Shown: positions 37,271 to 47,391, counted from the first letter of the stretch. The stretch: 53,148 bases of DNA from Clostridiaceae bacterium (GCA_029256485.1 JAQSXU010000017.1:1-53148), one strand, 5' to 3'. Numbers and translations: made by a program. The notes: generated by a model not told the origin, from the letters alone.

Positions 37271-39175
37271 ATGAGCAGATTATTTTGTGGGAAAAACATA
37301 GAGCTTTTAGCGCCAGCAGGAACTTTTAAGGATTTTACTGAAATCGTTAAAAGCAGTGCCGATGCAGTATATTTTGGCGGAAAACAATTTAACATGAGAA
37401 TGCATAGAAAAGATTACAATTTATCAAATGATGAAATTAAACAGGCTGTTTTAATGGCACATTCATTAGGGAAAAAAGTATATATAACATTTAATAATAT
37501 GATGAGTAACGTTGAAATAGAAGGCGCCAGAGAGTATCTAAGTTTTTTGCAGACTGTAAAACCCGATGGATTTATTGTACAGGATGTTGGTGCAGTAAAA
37601 TTAATTAGGGAAATGGGCATATCTATTCCAATTCATTCTAGTGTTATGATGAATGTGCATAACCAGCAGACAATAGAGGCTTTATATAAAATAGGGGTAT
37701 CGAGAGTGGTAACTTCAAGAGAAATGAGCCTTGAAACCATTAAAAGACTTTCAAAAGATACTTATATGGAATTTGAATATTTTGTTCATGGTGATATGTG
37801 TATAGCTCATGGCAGTCAATGTCTCTACAGCGGAATACTATTTGGGAAAAGCAGTAATAGAGGACTCTGTCTTAAGCCATGCAGATGGCCTTATAAATTA
37901 GAAGAAAAATCACAGGAACAAATGAAAAATCATATGGCTGTAAAGGACATGTGTATGTATGAACATCTGCCTGAGCTAATTGAAGCTGGTGTGTGCTCAT
38001 TTAAAATTGAAGGAAGAATGAGAAACAGCAGTTATTTAGTAGAGCTTATAAATACATACGGAAAAGCCATAGACAGATATATTGAGGACCCAACTGGATA
38101 CTATGTTGATGATGAAATTGAAAAACTCCAGGAAAGTAGGACAAGAAATTTATCCACTGCATATGCTTTCAAGGTACCAGGAAGTAAAAATATAGAATTT
38201 GATGGATCAAGAGAACACAAAATATTTAGCAGAGCCGTTGAAGAATTTGAAGTGAATGAAGAAAGATTATATCAGTTAAAGGAAAAGCTAAAAACTGAAA
38301 CAAAGGCTGATAATAAACCATTATTAACTGTAAAGGTAAATAATATGGAGTCATTTAAGTCAGCTGTTGATAATGGAGCAGATGAAATATATATTCCCGG
38401 TGATGTATTTAGATGTGACAGACCATTTTCCAAAACACAAATAAAGGAAGCGGTTGAGTACGCCAATAATAAAAAGGTATTTATAGCTCTTCCACAAATG
38501 ATGTTCCCAAGGGAGTTTACTGACTACTCAGCAATGATGGAATCGTATAAACAGGCTGGAATAGAAGGATTGATAGTGACTAATATAGGGGCAGCAGAAG
38601 AATTTAAAAATAGCAATTTAAAAATGATTGGAGAATATTCACTTAATTGCTATAACACTAAAGCAGCTGAATTTTATGAAGACATGGGAATTCATAGAAT
38701 AACAGCATCCATTGAATCAACAGCTGACGCGTTAAAGGAAATGCTTTTGCATACTAAAACTCCAGTGGAGATTATAGTACAAGGAGCTCCCACAGTAATG
38801 TATTTGGAACACTGTATTTATGCCAGTGAACATGATACAACATCAAAAGATTGGTGCTTAAAATACTGCGAAAAGGAATTTAATGAACTTGTAGATGAAA
38901 AAGGATTTAAACATCCTGTTTATGTTGACCAATATTGCAGAAATCATATATTAGCTGCAAAGGATATATGTTTTATTAACATAATTGATGAATTGTCAAA
39001 TCTAGGAGTCAAGGCAGTAAGAATAGAAGGACAACATTATAAGCCAGAAGTTTTAGGACAAGTAGTTAAAATTTATAGACAGGCTTTAGATAACAAGGAT
39101 GTAATGGGTAAATCTGAATTATTAAAAAATATAACAAAAAGGGGACAGAGTTTTCAAGCTCTGAACTTTAATTAG
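37271..39175 (+). CDS. U32 family peptidase (collagenase-like / RNA hydroxylation type)
   Basis: A 634-residue member of the U32 family. The family start IELLAPAGTFKDF, the VYFGGKQFNMR block and the Cys-bearing signature FVHGDMCIAHGSQCLYSG are clear, with further cysteines in RGLCLKPCRWPY that may bind an Fe-S cluster. A second, divergent half begins near residue 350. Several relatives (RlhA, TrhP) act in prephenate-dependent RNA hydroxylation rather than proteolysis, so 'peptidase' is historical. It is followed closely by the aminotransferase gene (14 bases). Its role here is unknown. Confidence 0.87.
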   Translation: MSRLFCGKNIELLAPAGTFKDFTEIVKSSADAVYFGGKQFNMRMHRKDYNLSNDEIKQAVLMAHSLGKKVYITFNNMMSNVEIEGAREYLSFLQTVKPDGFIVQDVGAVKLIREMGISIPIHSSVMMNVHNQQTIEALYKIGVSRVVTSREMSLETIKRLSKDTYMEFEYFVHGDMCIAHGSQCLYSGILFGKSSNRGLCLKPCRWPYKLEEKSQEQMKNHMAVKDMCMYEHLPELIEAGVCSFKIEGRMRNSSYLVELINTYGKAIDRYIEDPTGYYVDDEIEKLQESRTRNLSTAYAFKVPGSKNIEFDGSREHKIFSRAVEEFEVNEERLYQLKEKLKTETKADNKPLLTVKVNNMESFKSAVDNGADEIYIPGDVFRCDRPFSKTQIKEAVEYANNKKVFIALPQMMFPREFTDYSAMMESYKQAGIEGLIVTNIGAAEEFKNSNLKMIGEYSLNCYNTKAAEFYEDMGIHRITASIESTADALKEMLLHTKTPVEIIVQGAPTVMYLEHCIYASEHDTTSKDWCLKYCEKEFNELVDEKGFKHPVYVDQYCRNHILAAKDICFINIIDELSNLGVKAVRIEGQHYKPEVLGQVVKIYRQALDNKDVMGKSELLKNITKRGQSFQALNFN

Positions 39176-39188
39176 GAGGGATAAATTT

Positions 39189-40481
39189 ATGAATAATAAT
39201 TACTTAGGACCAGATGTTACAATTGAGAAAAGAAAGAAATATTTAATCCCTTGCTCAAATCATTTTTACAAGAAGCCGCCTGAACTTGTTAGGGGTGAAA
39301 TGCAATATTTATATGATAGTGAAGGAATAAAATATTTAGATTTCTACTCAGGAGTTTCTGTAATGAACTGTGGACACTGCAATCCGGAAATTCTGGAGAA
39401 GACCATAGATCAGATGAAAACCCTGCAGCACACTACAACTATCTATCTTACTGAGCCTATGGTAAATTTAGCAGAGGAGCTTTCTCAGGCAGCGCCTGGT
39501 GATTTAAAAAGAACCTTCTTCTGCGGAACAGGATCCGAAGCAAATGAAGGAGCATTGCTAGCTGCATCATTATATACAAATAAAAGTGAAATTTTGGCTT
39601 TAAACAATGGACTTCATGGAAGAACAAAGCTCACAATGAGTGTAACCGGCATAGGAATGTGGAGAACAGATTCTAATCCAGTGGGTGGAATTCACTTTGT
39701 ACCAAATGCCTATTGCTATAGATGTAAATTTAAGAATGCTTGCGGTGAATGTGGCATGGAATGTGTTGAGGCAGTAGAGAAAACTATAAAAAATAACACA
39801 TCAGGCAGAGTCTCTGCCATGATAGCTGAAACAATTCAAGGCAATGGTGGTATAATAACTCCACCAAAAAAATACTTTAAGGTTCTAAAAGAGGTATTAA
39901 ATAAATATGGCATTCTGCTTATTATTGATGAAGTCCAGACTGGGTTTGCCAGAACTGGAAAAATGTTTGCTATTGAACATTATGATGTAGTACCAGATAT
40001 AATGACAATGGCTAAAGCACTGGGAAATGGAGTGCCCATAGGAGCATACATAACTACAGATAATATTGCAGGCTCTTTTACCCGCCCATCAGCTTCAACA
40101 CTTGGTGGAAATCCTGTTTCTGCAGCAACAGGCAGAGCTGTACTTAGTTATATTAAAAAATATAACTTATGTGAAAGAGCAGAACTTATGGGTAATAAAT
40201 TAAAGGCCGGTCTTTTGAAGTTAAAGGATAAATACAAAATAATTGGAGATGTAAGAGGTCTTGGATTAATGATGGGTGCTGAATTGGTTAAAGAAAACAT
40301 GGAACCTGCAGTCAAAGAAACAGATATAATTCTTGAACAGCTGAAAGATAAGGGAATCATAGTGGGTAAAAATGGGGAAAGCAGAAATGTGCTGGCATTT
40401 CAGCCGCCTCTAATAATAACAGAAGAAGATATAGAAAATCTTATTAAATCATTAGATGAAATACTTTGCAATATGCAATAA
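39189..40481 (+). CDS. Class III PLP-dependent aminotransferase
   Basis: A 430-residue aminotransferase of the GabT/AGXT2/omega-amino-acid group. It shows GTGSEANEGAL for cofactor phosphate binding, IIDEVQTGFARTG, and the PLP lysine in TMAKALGNGVP. A Cys-rich insert, YCYRCKFKNACGECGMEC, occurs where relatives have fewer cysteines. It sits 14 bases after the U32 gene, with AGGAGGG, and just before a solute-binding lipoprotein. Because cytosine genes precede it, beta-alanine from pyrimidine breakdown is a possible substrate, but no reductive pyrimidine genes are present here. Confidence 0.85.
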   Translation: MNNNYLGPDVTIEKRKKYLIPCSNHFYKKPPELVRGEMQYLYDSEGIKYLDFYSGVSVMNCGHCNPEILEKTIDQMKTLQHTTTIYLTEPMVNLAEELSQAAPGDLKRTFFCGTGSEANEGALLAASLYTNKSEILALNNGLHGRTKLTMSVTGIGMWRTDSNPVGGIHFVPNAYCYRCKFKNACGECGMECVEAVEKTIKNNTSGRVSAMIAETIQGNGGIITPPKKYFKVLKEVLNKYGILLIIDEVQTGFARTGKMFAIEHYDVVPDIMTMAKALGNGVPIGAYITTDNIAGSFTRPSASTLGGNPVSAATGRAVLSYIKKYNLCERAELMGNKLKAGLLKLKDKYKIIGDVRGLGLMMGAELVKENMEPAVKETDIILEQLKDKGIIVGKNGESRNVLAFQPPLIITEEDIENLIKSLDEILCNMQ

Positions 40482-40502
40482 ATGTAAGAAAGGTTGGACA
40501 AT

Positions 40503-41468
40503 ATGCTTAAATTTAAAAGAACATTATCGATTACAATTACGTTAGTACTGACTTTAACATTATTTGGATGTGCATCATCAAATAATAAATCAGCAGGTGT
40601 CACAGCAAATAATAAAAACGGAAAGCAAACCTTAAACATTGGATTAATGCCGTCAGTAGATGCTGTACCATTTATTATAGCTAAAGAAAAAGGATTCTAT
40701 GATAAAAATGGAGTAGATGTAAAACTTCAAGTGTTTAAAAGTGCAAATGACAGGGATGCAGCACTGCAGACAGGAAATTTGGATGGAGTTTCAACAGATG
40801 AAGTGGCTGTATGCCTTTATCAAAATGCAGGCATTGATCTTAAAATCACTGGAGTTACAGATGGAGACTTTATGCTTGTTGCATCAAAACAATCTGGGAT
40901 AAAATCAATAGCAGATGTTAAAGGAAAAACTGTGGCTATTTCACAAAAAACTGTAATTGAATATTCCCTAGATAAAATGTTAGAAAACAGTTCTATAAAA
41001 CCTGAGGAAGTTAAAAAAGTTTCTATACCGGCTATACCAACAAGGTTAGAGATGTTAAAAGCAGGCAAGGTAGATTTGGCGCTGCTTCCAGAACCATTTT
41101 CAAGTTCTGCACTAAAGGATGGAGCAATACTGCTTGGAAAAACAAGTTCTCAAAAGCTGCTTCCGGCAGTATCTGCTTTTACACAAAAAAGTATTAATAA
41201 TAAAGCAGAAGCTATAAAAGCCTTTTATAAAGCATATAATCAGGCTGCTGAATATGTTAACAATACACCTATTTCTGAATATGAAGCTACAGTGATTAAA
41301 TTTGTTGGCTATTCCGAGGATATGAAGGGAAATATTGTATTGCCTAAGTATAGAGTAGATGTACTGCCATCTGATAATGATCTGGAAAGTGCAATTAAAT
41401 GGGCTGAAAACAAAGGTATTATAAAGAAAACATTAACCACTAAGGGATTAACTTATAAAGTTAAATAG
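40503..41468 (+). CDS. ABC transporter solute-binding lipoprotein (NMT1/ThiY-like)
   Basis: Lipoprotein of 321 residues: signal peptide with lipobox TLFGC (Cys about residue 23), a short Asn/Ser linker, then the periplasmic-binding fold beginning LNIGLMPSVDAVPFIIAKEKGFY, as in NMT1/SsuA/ThiY/RibY proteins that bind pyrimidines, flavins or sulfonates. No permease or ATPase gene is adjacent, so it is an orphan receptor here. ATG 40503 is preferred over the TTG at 40494. It is probably cotranscribed with the U32 and aminotransferase genes. Confidence 0.87.
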   Translation: MLKFKRTLSITITLVLTLTLFGCASSNNKSAGVTANNKNGKQTLNIGLMPSVDAVPFIIAKEKGFYDKNGVDVKLQVFKSANDRDAALQTGNLDGVSTDEVAVCLYQNAGIDLKITGVTDGDFMLVASKQSGIKSIADVKGKTVAISQKTVIEYSLDKMLENSSIKPEEVKKVSIPAIPTRLEMLKAGKVDLALLPEPFSSSALKDGAILLGKTSSQKLLPAVSAFTQKSINNKAEAIKAFYKAYNQAAEYVNNTPISEYEATVIKFVGYSEDMKGNIVLPKYRVDVLPSDNDLESAIKWAENKGIIKKTLTTKGLTYKVK

Positions 41469-41531
41469 ATTTGACATTTATATCATATAATGAATATAAT
41501 CCTATTATAAAAATATGAGGAGAAAAGCTGC

Positions 41532-42164
41532 ATGGTTAATGAAGAGATTGCTGAAAGAATTATAGGAAGAAAATACAGTCATTTTTTATGGTTATTCATT
41601 TTTTTACTGTTAATTTTATGGTTTGAATATTTAAAGGGTACAATAATTCCCAAACATATTATGTACTGTTTTTTGGATTACTATATTCCATTTGTTAAAG
41701 AATTTGTAATAGCTTATTTCTTTTGGTTTGTATATATGGCAATAGGACTTTTATATTTAGGATTTAAATCGAAAAAAGATTTTTATAAGCTTGTTTTATT
41801 TCTTGCTTTGAGCATGAGTATATCATACATAATATTTATTATATATCCAAATGCCCAATTTCCAAGACCAATAATAACAAGCAGAGATATATTTTCCAGA
41901 TTAGTAGCATTCCTATACAGCATTGATGGAACTAATAATGTATTTCCAAGCATTCATGTAGCCAATGCAATAGGGGTTCATGCTTCTTTAATAAATTGTG
42001 ATAAATTAAAGGATGCAAGGAAAACAAAAGCAGTATCCTTTATTGCAATGGCTTCCATATGTGCTTCTACTGTTTTAATAAAACAGCATTCAGTTATAGA
42101 TGTTGGGGGAGGAGTAATTTTAGCCCTCATTATATATATGCTTATATACAAAATTCCCAAATAA
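41532..42164 (+). CDS. PAP2 family membrane phosphatase
   Basis: A 210-residue protein with about six helices. The acid phosphatase motifs are visible in reduced form: FPSIHVANA near residue 138 (motif SxHxxxx) and KQHSVIDVGGG near 177 (motif with catalytic His). Such proteins remove phosphate from lipid phosphates such as phosphatidate or undecaprenyl pyrophosphate, or make inositol phosphoceramide-like lipids. GAGGAG precedes ATG 41532. It converges with the glycosyltransferase gene. Confidence 0.8.
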   Translation: MVNEEIAERIIGRKYSHFLWLFIFLLLILWFEYLKGTIIPKHIMYCFLDYYIPFVKEFVIAYFFWFVYMAIGLLYLGFKSKKDFYKLVLFLALSMSISYIIFIIYPNAQFPRPIITSRDIFSRLVAFLYSIDGTNNVFPSIHVANAIGVHASLINCDKLKDARKTKAVSFIAMASICASTVLIKQHSVIDVGGGVILALIIYMLIYKIPK

Positions 42165-42293
42165 CTCTAAAGGTTTTTTGTAATTACAGGACTTGCAGAA
42201 AATTGATTCCCAAGAGAATTGAATCCATTAGAAAAAATGAAAAACGAAATAAAGATTGTAATACATAATATAACAACAAAAGAATTAAAGATC

Positions 42294-43355
42294 TTATTTT
42301 TCATTTAAACGGCTCCTGAGTTTTATTTTACTTTGAGTAAAGTAAATATTATCATAAAAGTTTTTCCACATTTTCAGCACATGCTTTTTAGAATAAAGTT
42401 CATGACACTGCCATGAACTTTCACAGCATATTTTATACTGTTTTTTATCATTCTTAATTTTATTTATAATTTCAGCAAAATCCGAAACATTATTTCCCTT
42501 TAAATAGTAATCATATAAAATACCGTGATAAATGTCTAAGTCCCTTAAAAGAACAGGCTTTCTCAGCGCCATTGATTCAAGAATCGACATGGGAAATAGT
42601 TCATTATAGGATGGTAAAAACATTAAATCAGCTGCATTATATATGTCATTCATTTTTTCTCTACTGATTATTCCGGTGAACTTTACGTTCTTTGGAGGAT
42701 TTTCCATAACATTTTTTAATTCTTTATACCCATATGTTATGGATCCAAATGAGAAACCTCCGGCCCAGACAAACTGCACATCAGGCAGCTGTTTTGCAAC
42801 CTGAATAAAGTCCAGTACTCCCTTTCTGGTCTGAACCTGACCAACACCTAAAACTACAAATTTATCTAAAGGTATGTTAAGCTGCTTTTTTACATCACAT
42901 ATTCTTTCTTTTTTATATTCATAAAAGTTCTCCTCTGAAACAAAGTTTGGAATATATGTAATTTTAGACTTATCTATATTATACTTTTTTAGTACTTCTA
43001 TGAAATAGGGATTTACTACAACTAAATTATCAACACTTTTATAAAACCAAATAACATATTTATAAAAAATTTTTTTAACTAATTTTGGTAATTTTATACT
43101 TTCATCTAAAGTCTCAGGAACAAAATGAACATAAGCTACAGTTGTTCCATGGAGCTTTGCAAATGGCAGACTTAGAAAAAACTTAAAATCAATGGTATGA
43201 TAGTGCATTATATCACAAAGCTTTAAGCTATTTATCCTAACATCATAACTATCATTAAGTCCTTCCTTAACTAATTTTACCTGCTCAATATAAGCTGATA
43301 AAACACCTTGCCCCTGAACCTTATTAGCAGAAGAAAGCATATTAATAATTGGCAT
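42294..43355 (-). CDS. GT4 family glycosyltransferase
   Basis: A 353-residue GT-B enzyme. The C-terminal donor-binding half has GVGQVQTRKGVLDFI and the acceptor/donor motif SYNELFPMSILESMALRKPVL (EX7E type). The N-terminal half resembles enzymes that glucosylate diacylglycerol or poly-glycerol phosphate. It lies 40 bases downstream of the unknown gene at 43396 on the same strand, and convergent with a PAP2 phosphatase. A membrane glycolipid role is inferred. Confidence 0.85.
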   Translation of the reverse strand: MPIINMLSSANKVQGQGVLSAYIEQVKLVKEGLNDSYDVRINSLKLCDIMHYHTIDFKFFLSLPFAKLHGTTVAYVHFVPETLDESIKLPKLVKKIFYKYVIWFYKSVDNLVVVNPYFIEVLKKYNIDKSKITYIPNFVSEENFYEYKKERICDVKKQLNIPLDKFVVLGVGQVQTRKGVLDFIQVAKQLPDVQFVWAGGFSFGSITYGYKELKNVMENPPKNVKFTGIISREKMNDIYNAADLMFLPSYNELFPMSILESMALRKPVLLRDLDIYHGILYDYYLKGNNVSDFAEIINKIKNDKKQYKICCESSWQCHELYSKKHVLKMWKNFYDNIYFTQSKIKLRSRLNEK

Positions 43356-43395
43356 ATTTAAAGCAATCCCCTTTCAAAAAGTAGTTCACATAAAC

Positions 43396-43893
43396 TTAAT
43401 TTCTTGAACGTGACAGCATATCTTTAACAATATTAATATATCGTTGAGACACGTCTGGACATGCACTCAAAATTGAATCAATTATAAAATCAATGTTATT
43501 TTCATCTATTTTCTTAGCATTAACATCTTCGTAAGAAATCATTCCTTCATTGCTTAAAGAATTATATATTTTATTGACAATTTCATTCTGTATCACATCG
43601 TTTGATTCTCTGCATTTTTCTGATAAATACATTATGTCATCACATACTATGAACTGAGCAAATACATATTCTTTTTCAATTTGAATTGAATCTCCATCTT
43701 TAATGCAATTATGTTTGGTGTGTTCAACATGCTTTAAATCAAGTCTTTTTGGATCATCTTTTCTAGTTAATACACATCTGACTTCAAGCTCCATGAGTCT
43801 GTCTTTCATATGTTGGGAAAAGTTTTCTCCAAATTCCAGTATAAATTGTTTTACGGATATTGTTTTTTTTAGCTTATAATTTTTTCTAACCAT
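43396..43893 (-). CDS. Protein of unknown function, 165 residues
   Basis: I do not recognise this protein. It is soluble, charged and without signal peptide or membrane helix. It contains several Cys residues (VRCVLTRK, KHNCIKDGD, VCDDIMY, EKCRES, SACPDV) and a basic start. AAAGGAG precedes its ATG. It is probably cotranscribed with the GT4 gene. Its leader carries a CCACCT / AGGTGG hairpin (43933-43951) about 40 bases before the start. Confidence 0.75.
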   Translation of the reverse strand: MVRKNYKLKKTISVKQFILEFGENFSQHMKDRLMELEVRCVLTRKDDPKRLDLKHVEHTKHNCIKDGDSIQIEKEYVFAQFIVCDDIMYLSEKCRESNDVIQNEIVNKIYNSLSNEGMISYEDVNAKKIDENNIDFIIDSILSACPDVSQRYINIVKDMLSRSRN

Positions 43894-43932
43894 AAATATC
43901 TCCTTTAAAATTTATTTTTATTACATAGAAAA

Positions 43933-43951
43933 CCACCTCATATGAAGGTGG
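43933..43951 (-). other. Leader hairpin of the unknown gene
   Basis: CCACCT-CATATGA-AGGTGG stem-loop in the 5' region of the reverse-strand gene at 43893. It is followed on that strand by TTTTC. It could be a weak terminator or an mRNA-stabilising stem. Confidence 0.4.
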
Positions 43952-44127
43952 CACATAAAATTTCAGTATTTTAATACTATTAGTATACCACTATGGGAAA
44001 AAACTATCAAAAATTTCAAATAAACATATATAATAACTTCCAAATTGTACGGATTTTATATTAAAATAAATAATAGGAAGTTATATTTTAAATATCATTT
44101 AGCTTCCAGTGAGGAGAATGAAACAAG

Positions 44128-46041
44128 ATGTCAGTTTTGGATAACCATAATGATATAATAAGCAGATCTCATAAAAGATGTATTGATTATAAAATCGAAA
44201 AAGAAAGAGTTTTTCCAACAAGAACTTTTTATGGCAAAGAATTTTATGGTATCATTAATGAAAATAGACAAATAATAAAAATTGCCAGGCCTTTCATGGA
44301 AATATTATACGATTTTTTAAAGGGTTCAGGTTTTTCTCTGTATCTTACAGAAAGTGAAGGCATTGTGCTGACAATGATAGGGGACAAGGATATTTTATAT
44401 GATCTTGATAAAATGGGTATTGCAATTGGTGCAGATATGAGTGAAAAAAGCACAGGTACCAATGCAATAGGTACATCACTTGCTGAAGATTGTTCTGTAC
44501 AAATATCGGGAACAGAGCATTTCATCAATGTGTATCATATTTGGACATGCTCCGCATCTACAATTCATAATGAACAGGGAGATATAATAGGGTGCCTTAA
44601 TTTAACTGGAAGATATCAATTAGCACATCCGCATACTCTGGGCCTTGTGGTGGCAGCTGTAAAATCCATTGAAAATCAATTAAATAGAGAGAAAATACAA
44701 GGGCAATTATTTGAAACTTATCAATATTTAAATAGGATTATGAACTCAATAAACTTGGGGATTTTTGCAACGGATATAAATGGTATAGTAACTTCGATTA
44801 ATAATAGTGCCTGCAGTATGCTGGACATTGATGAGAAAGATATAATAAATAGAAATATAGAGAGCATCTTAAATGACTGCGAATATATATTTAATATTAT
44901 TAAACTTGGGAAGGATTATGAAAATAAAGAGATTGCATATTCCACCGTTAAAAGCAAAAAAAGATTCAATTTAAGTGTATATCCTATTAGAAATAAGCAA
45001 AATGAAATTATAGGTATTGTTGGAATATTTAAAGATATCCAAAATATCTATAATTTAGTAAATAAATATACATCCATGAGGGCAACTTATACCTTTGACG
45101 ATATTATCGGTAAAAGCGATAAAATCTTGGAAATAAAAGAACAAGCAATTGGAGTAGCTAATAGTCCATCAACAGTACTTATTCAAGGTGAAAGCGGAAC
45201 TGGTAAAGAAATAATAGCACAATCTATTCATAACAGGAGCAGCAGGAGGAACGACGGATTTGTAGCTATTAACTGTGGTGCAATACCTAAAAATTTAATA
45301 GAAAGTGAACTTTTTGGGTATGAAGATGGTGCATTTACCGGTGCAAAACATGGAGGACAACCAGGCAAATTTGAAATAGCCAATGGAGGAACGTTATTTC
45401 TAGATGAGATTGGAGAAATGCCCCTGGATATGCAGGTAAATTTATTGAGGGTGCTTCAAGAAGGATATATTACAAGGGTAGGCGGAAGTAAATATATAAA
45501 AGTTGATGTTAGAATTATAGCATCCACTAATAAAAATCTAAAGGAAGAGGTAGAAAAGGGAAACTTCAGAGAGGATTTATACTATAGATTAAGTGTAATA
45601 CCAATTAATATACCTCCTCTTAGAGAAAGAGAAGGAGATATTGACATATTAATTGAACATTTTCTTAAAACAAAGGCGGCAAAGCTAGGTAAGCCATTAC
45701 CGAAAATTAGTCATGAACTGTATGAGAAACTAATAAATTATAGCTGGCCAGGTAATGTTAGAGAAATGGAAAATTGCGTTGAAAACATTGTGAATTTAAA
45801 TGGTAAAACCACATTTGTATTTAATGGCAATAATATTACAAATGAAAATATTAAAACAAATAATAATTTTCAATATGAAATAGGTTCTTTAGATGATTTG
45901 GAAATCAACGCAATAATGCTCTGTATCGATAATTGCAATGGCAATATATCAAAAGCTGCTAAAATTCTTGGAATAAATAGAAGTACAATTTATACAAAAT
46001 TAAGGAAACATAACATTAACATTAATTTAACAGTATATTAA
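44128..46041 (+). CDS. Sigma-54-dependent transcriptional activator (GAF, PAS, AAA+, Fis)
   Basis: Enhancer-binding protein of 637 residues. The N-terminal GAF-like sensor lies at about 60-190 and a PAS domain at about 200-305. The AAA+ domain at about 325-555 has Walker A GESGTGKE, the sigma-54-contact loop [19 protein letters not shown] (GAFTGA) and [10 protein letters not shown]. The Fis-type helix-turn-helix at the end reads [18 protein letters not shown]. The layout is that of AcoR/StsR-like regulators. It lies 290 bases before the alcohol dehydrogenase gene, whose promoter has -24/-12 elements, so it most likely activates that gene. Confidence 0.93.
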   Translation: MSVLDNHNDIISRSHKRCIDYKIEKERVFPTRTFYGKEFYGIINENRQIIKIARPFMEILYDFLKGSGFSLYLTESEGIVLTMIGDKDILYDLDKMGIAIGADMSEKSTGTNAIGTSLAEDCSVQISGTEHFINVYHIWTCSASTIHNEQGDIIGCLNLTGRYQLAHPHTLGLVVAAVKSIENQLNREKIQGQLFETYQYLNRIMNSINLGIFATDINGIVTSINNSACSMLDIDEKDIINRNIESILNDCEYIFNIIKLGKDYENKEIAYSTVKSKKRFNLSVYPIRNKQNEIIGIVGIFKDIQNIYNLVNKYTSMRATYTFDDIIGKSDKILEIKEQAIGVANSPSTVLIQGESGTGKEIIAQSIHNRSSRRNDGFVAINCGAIPKNLIESELFGYEDGAFTGAKHGGQPGKFEIANGGTLFLDEIGEMPLDMQVNLLRVLQEGYITRVGGSKYIKVDVRIIASTNKNLKEEVEKGNFREDLYYRLSVIPINIPPLREREGDIDILIEHFLKTKAAKLGKPLPKISHELYEKLINYSWPGNVREMENCVENIVNLNGKTTFVFNGNNITNENIKTNNNFQYEIGSLDDLEINAIMLCIDNCNGNISKAAKILGINRSTIYTKLRKHNININLTVY

Positions 46042-46112
46042 ATAATTTTTATGCAATACGATTATTTAAAATATTATATAGGCATATGATAAAACATGTA
46101 TAAAAATACAAC

Positions 46113-46169
46113 AGTGTAGTAAAAAACTGCATTATTTATTTAAAAGTGTTGCTTTTTACTACACTTTTT
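46113..46169 (+). terminator. Terminator of the sigma-54 activator gene (13-base perfect stem)
   Basis: AGTGTAGTAAAAA (46113-46125) pairs with TTTTTACTACACT (46153-46165), then a T run. It lies 37-93 bases upstream of the sigma-54 promoter, so its arms could also be activator binding sites. Confidence 0.7.
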
Positions 46170-46205
46170 CTATGAAAATTATTAAAATCCACTAGATATA
46201 TGCTC

Positions 46206-46221
46206 TGGCATAAAAAATGCT
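46206..46221 (+). promoter_or_regulatory. Sigma-54 (-24/-12) promoter of the alcohol dehydrogenase
   Basis: TGGCATAAAAAATGCT matches the consensus TGGCAC-N5-TTGCW, with GG and GC exactly 10 bases apart. Transcription would start near 46233, giving a leader of about 100 bases. Confidence 0.82.
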
Positions 46222-46331
46222 TGTATGAAATGTAGTTAACTGTTAATTAAGTGGTATATGTAATAATAATCATTTTGTTAACAATTTTCATTATAAAGGT
46301 TAAATAATTATCAAAAGGGAGGAATATAATA

Positions 46332-47387
46332 ATGAAAGGTTTCGCAATGTTAAGTCTGAACAAAACAGGATGGATTGAAAAGGAAAAACCAGTAGCAGGA
46401 CCATATGATGCAATTGTACGACCACTTGCAGTATCACCATGCACATCTGATATACATACTGTGTTTGAAGGAGCTCTTGGAGACAGACACAATATGATTT
46501 TAGGACATGAAGCTGTAGGAGAAATAGTGGAAATAGGCAGTGAAGTTAAAGACTTTAAGCCAGGAGACAAAGTTGTAGTTCCTGCAATAACTCCAGATTG
46601 GAGATCTTTAGAGGTACAAGCTGGATACCATCAACATTCAAATGGAATGCTTGCTGGTTGGAAGTTTTCAAACTTTAAAGATGGTGTTTTTGCTGAGTAC
46701 TTTCATGTAAACGATGCTGATATGAATCTTGCATATTTGCCAGATGAAATTCCTCTGGAAAGTGCTGTAATGATTACAGATATGATGACAACGGGTTTTC
46801 ATGGAGCAGAATTAGCTGACATTCAATTAGGATCAAGTGTGGCAGTAATTGGAATAGGCGCAGTTGGATTAATGGCAATCGCAGGATCAACTCTAAGAGG
46901 CGCCGGCAGAATAATTGGGGTAGGAAGCAGACCAGTTTGTGTTGAAGCTGCTAAGTTCTATGGAGCTACTGATATTGTAAACTACAAAAATGGGGATATT
47001 GTAAAGCAGATAATGGATCTAACCAATGGTAAAGGCGTTGACCGTGTAATCATGGCAGGCGGTACAACTGATACTTTAGCTCAAGCAGTAGCAATGGTTA
47101 AACCAGGCGGAACAGTATCAAATGTTAACTATCATGGTAAAGGAGAAAGCCTTCCAATACCACGTATTGAATGGGGCTGCGGCATGGCTCACAAGAAAAT
47201 CATAGGAGGTCTTTGCCCTGGAGGACGTCTTAGAATGGAAATGCTAATAGACTTAGTTAAATATAACCGTGTGGACTTAAGCAAATTAGTTACTCATACC
47301 TTTAATGGTTTTGATAATGTTGAAGAAGCACTTATGCTTATGAAAGATAAGCCAAAGGATTTGATTAAACCAGTTGTTTTAGTTTAA
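46332..47387 (+). CDS. adh: NADP-dependent secondary alcohol dehydrogenase
   Basis: Zinc alcohol dehydrogenase of 351 residues, which reduces acetone to isopropanol or acetoin to butanediol in relatives. It closely matches the remembered C. beijerinckii enzyme in length and sequence. Catalytic zinc ligands Cys37, His59 (LGHEAVGE) and Asp150 (ITDMMTTGFHGAEL) are present. The NADP-specific GSRP (Ser199, Arg200) and Tyr218 are kept. The Rossmann motif is GIGAVGLMA. Ribosome binding site GGGAGG. It has its own terminator at 47392. Expression is predicted to need sigma-54 and the upstream activator. Confidence 0.93.
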   Translation: MKGFAMLSLNKTGWIEKEKPVAGPYDAIVRPLAVSPCTSDIHTVFEGALGDRHNMILGHEAVGEIVEIGSEVKDFKPGDKVVVPAITPDWRSLEVQAGYHQHSNGMLAGWKFSNFKDGVFAEYFHVNDADMNLAYLPDEIPLESAVMITDMMTTGFHGAELADIQLGSSVAVIGIGAVGLMAIAGSTLRGAGRIIGVGSRPVCVEAAKFYGATDIVNYKNGDIVKQIMDLTNGKGVDRVIMAGGTTDTLAQAVAMVKPGGTVSNVNYHGKGESLPIPRIEWGCGMAHKKIIGGLCPGGRLRMEMLIDLVKYNRVDLSKLVTHTFNGFDNVEEALMLMKDKPKDLIKPVVLV

Positions 47388-47391
47388 TATT

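Noticed and set aside
42165..42293. Forward ORF running past the PAP2 gene (from 42059)
   Set aside because: Overlaps the PAP2 frame, lacks a ribosome binding site, and shows no protein-like composition.
46113..46169. Perfect inverted repeat read only as an enhancer site
   Set aside because: The T run after the right arm and its position after the activator gene fit a terminator better; a dual role is only noted.
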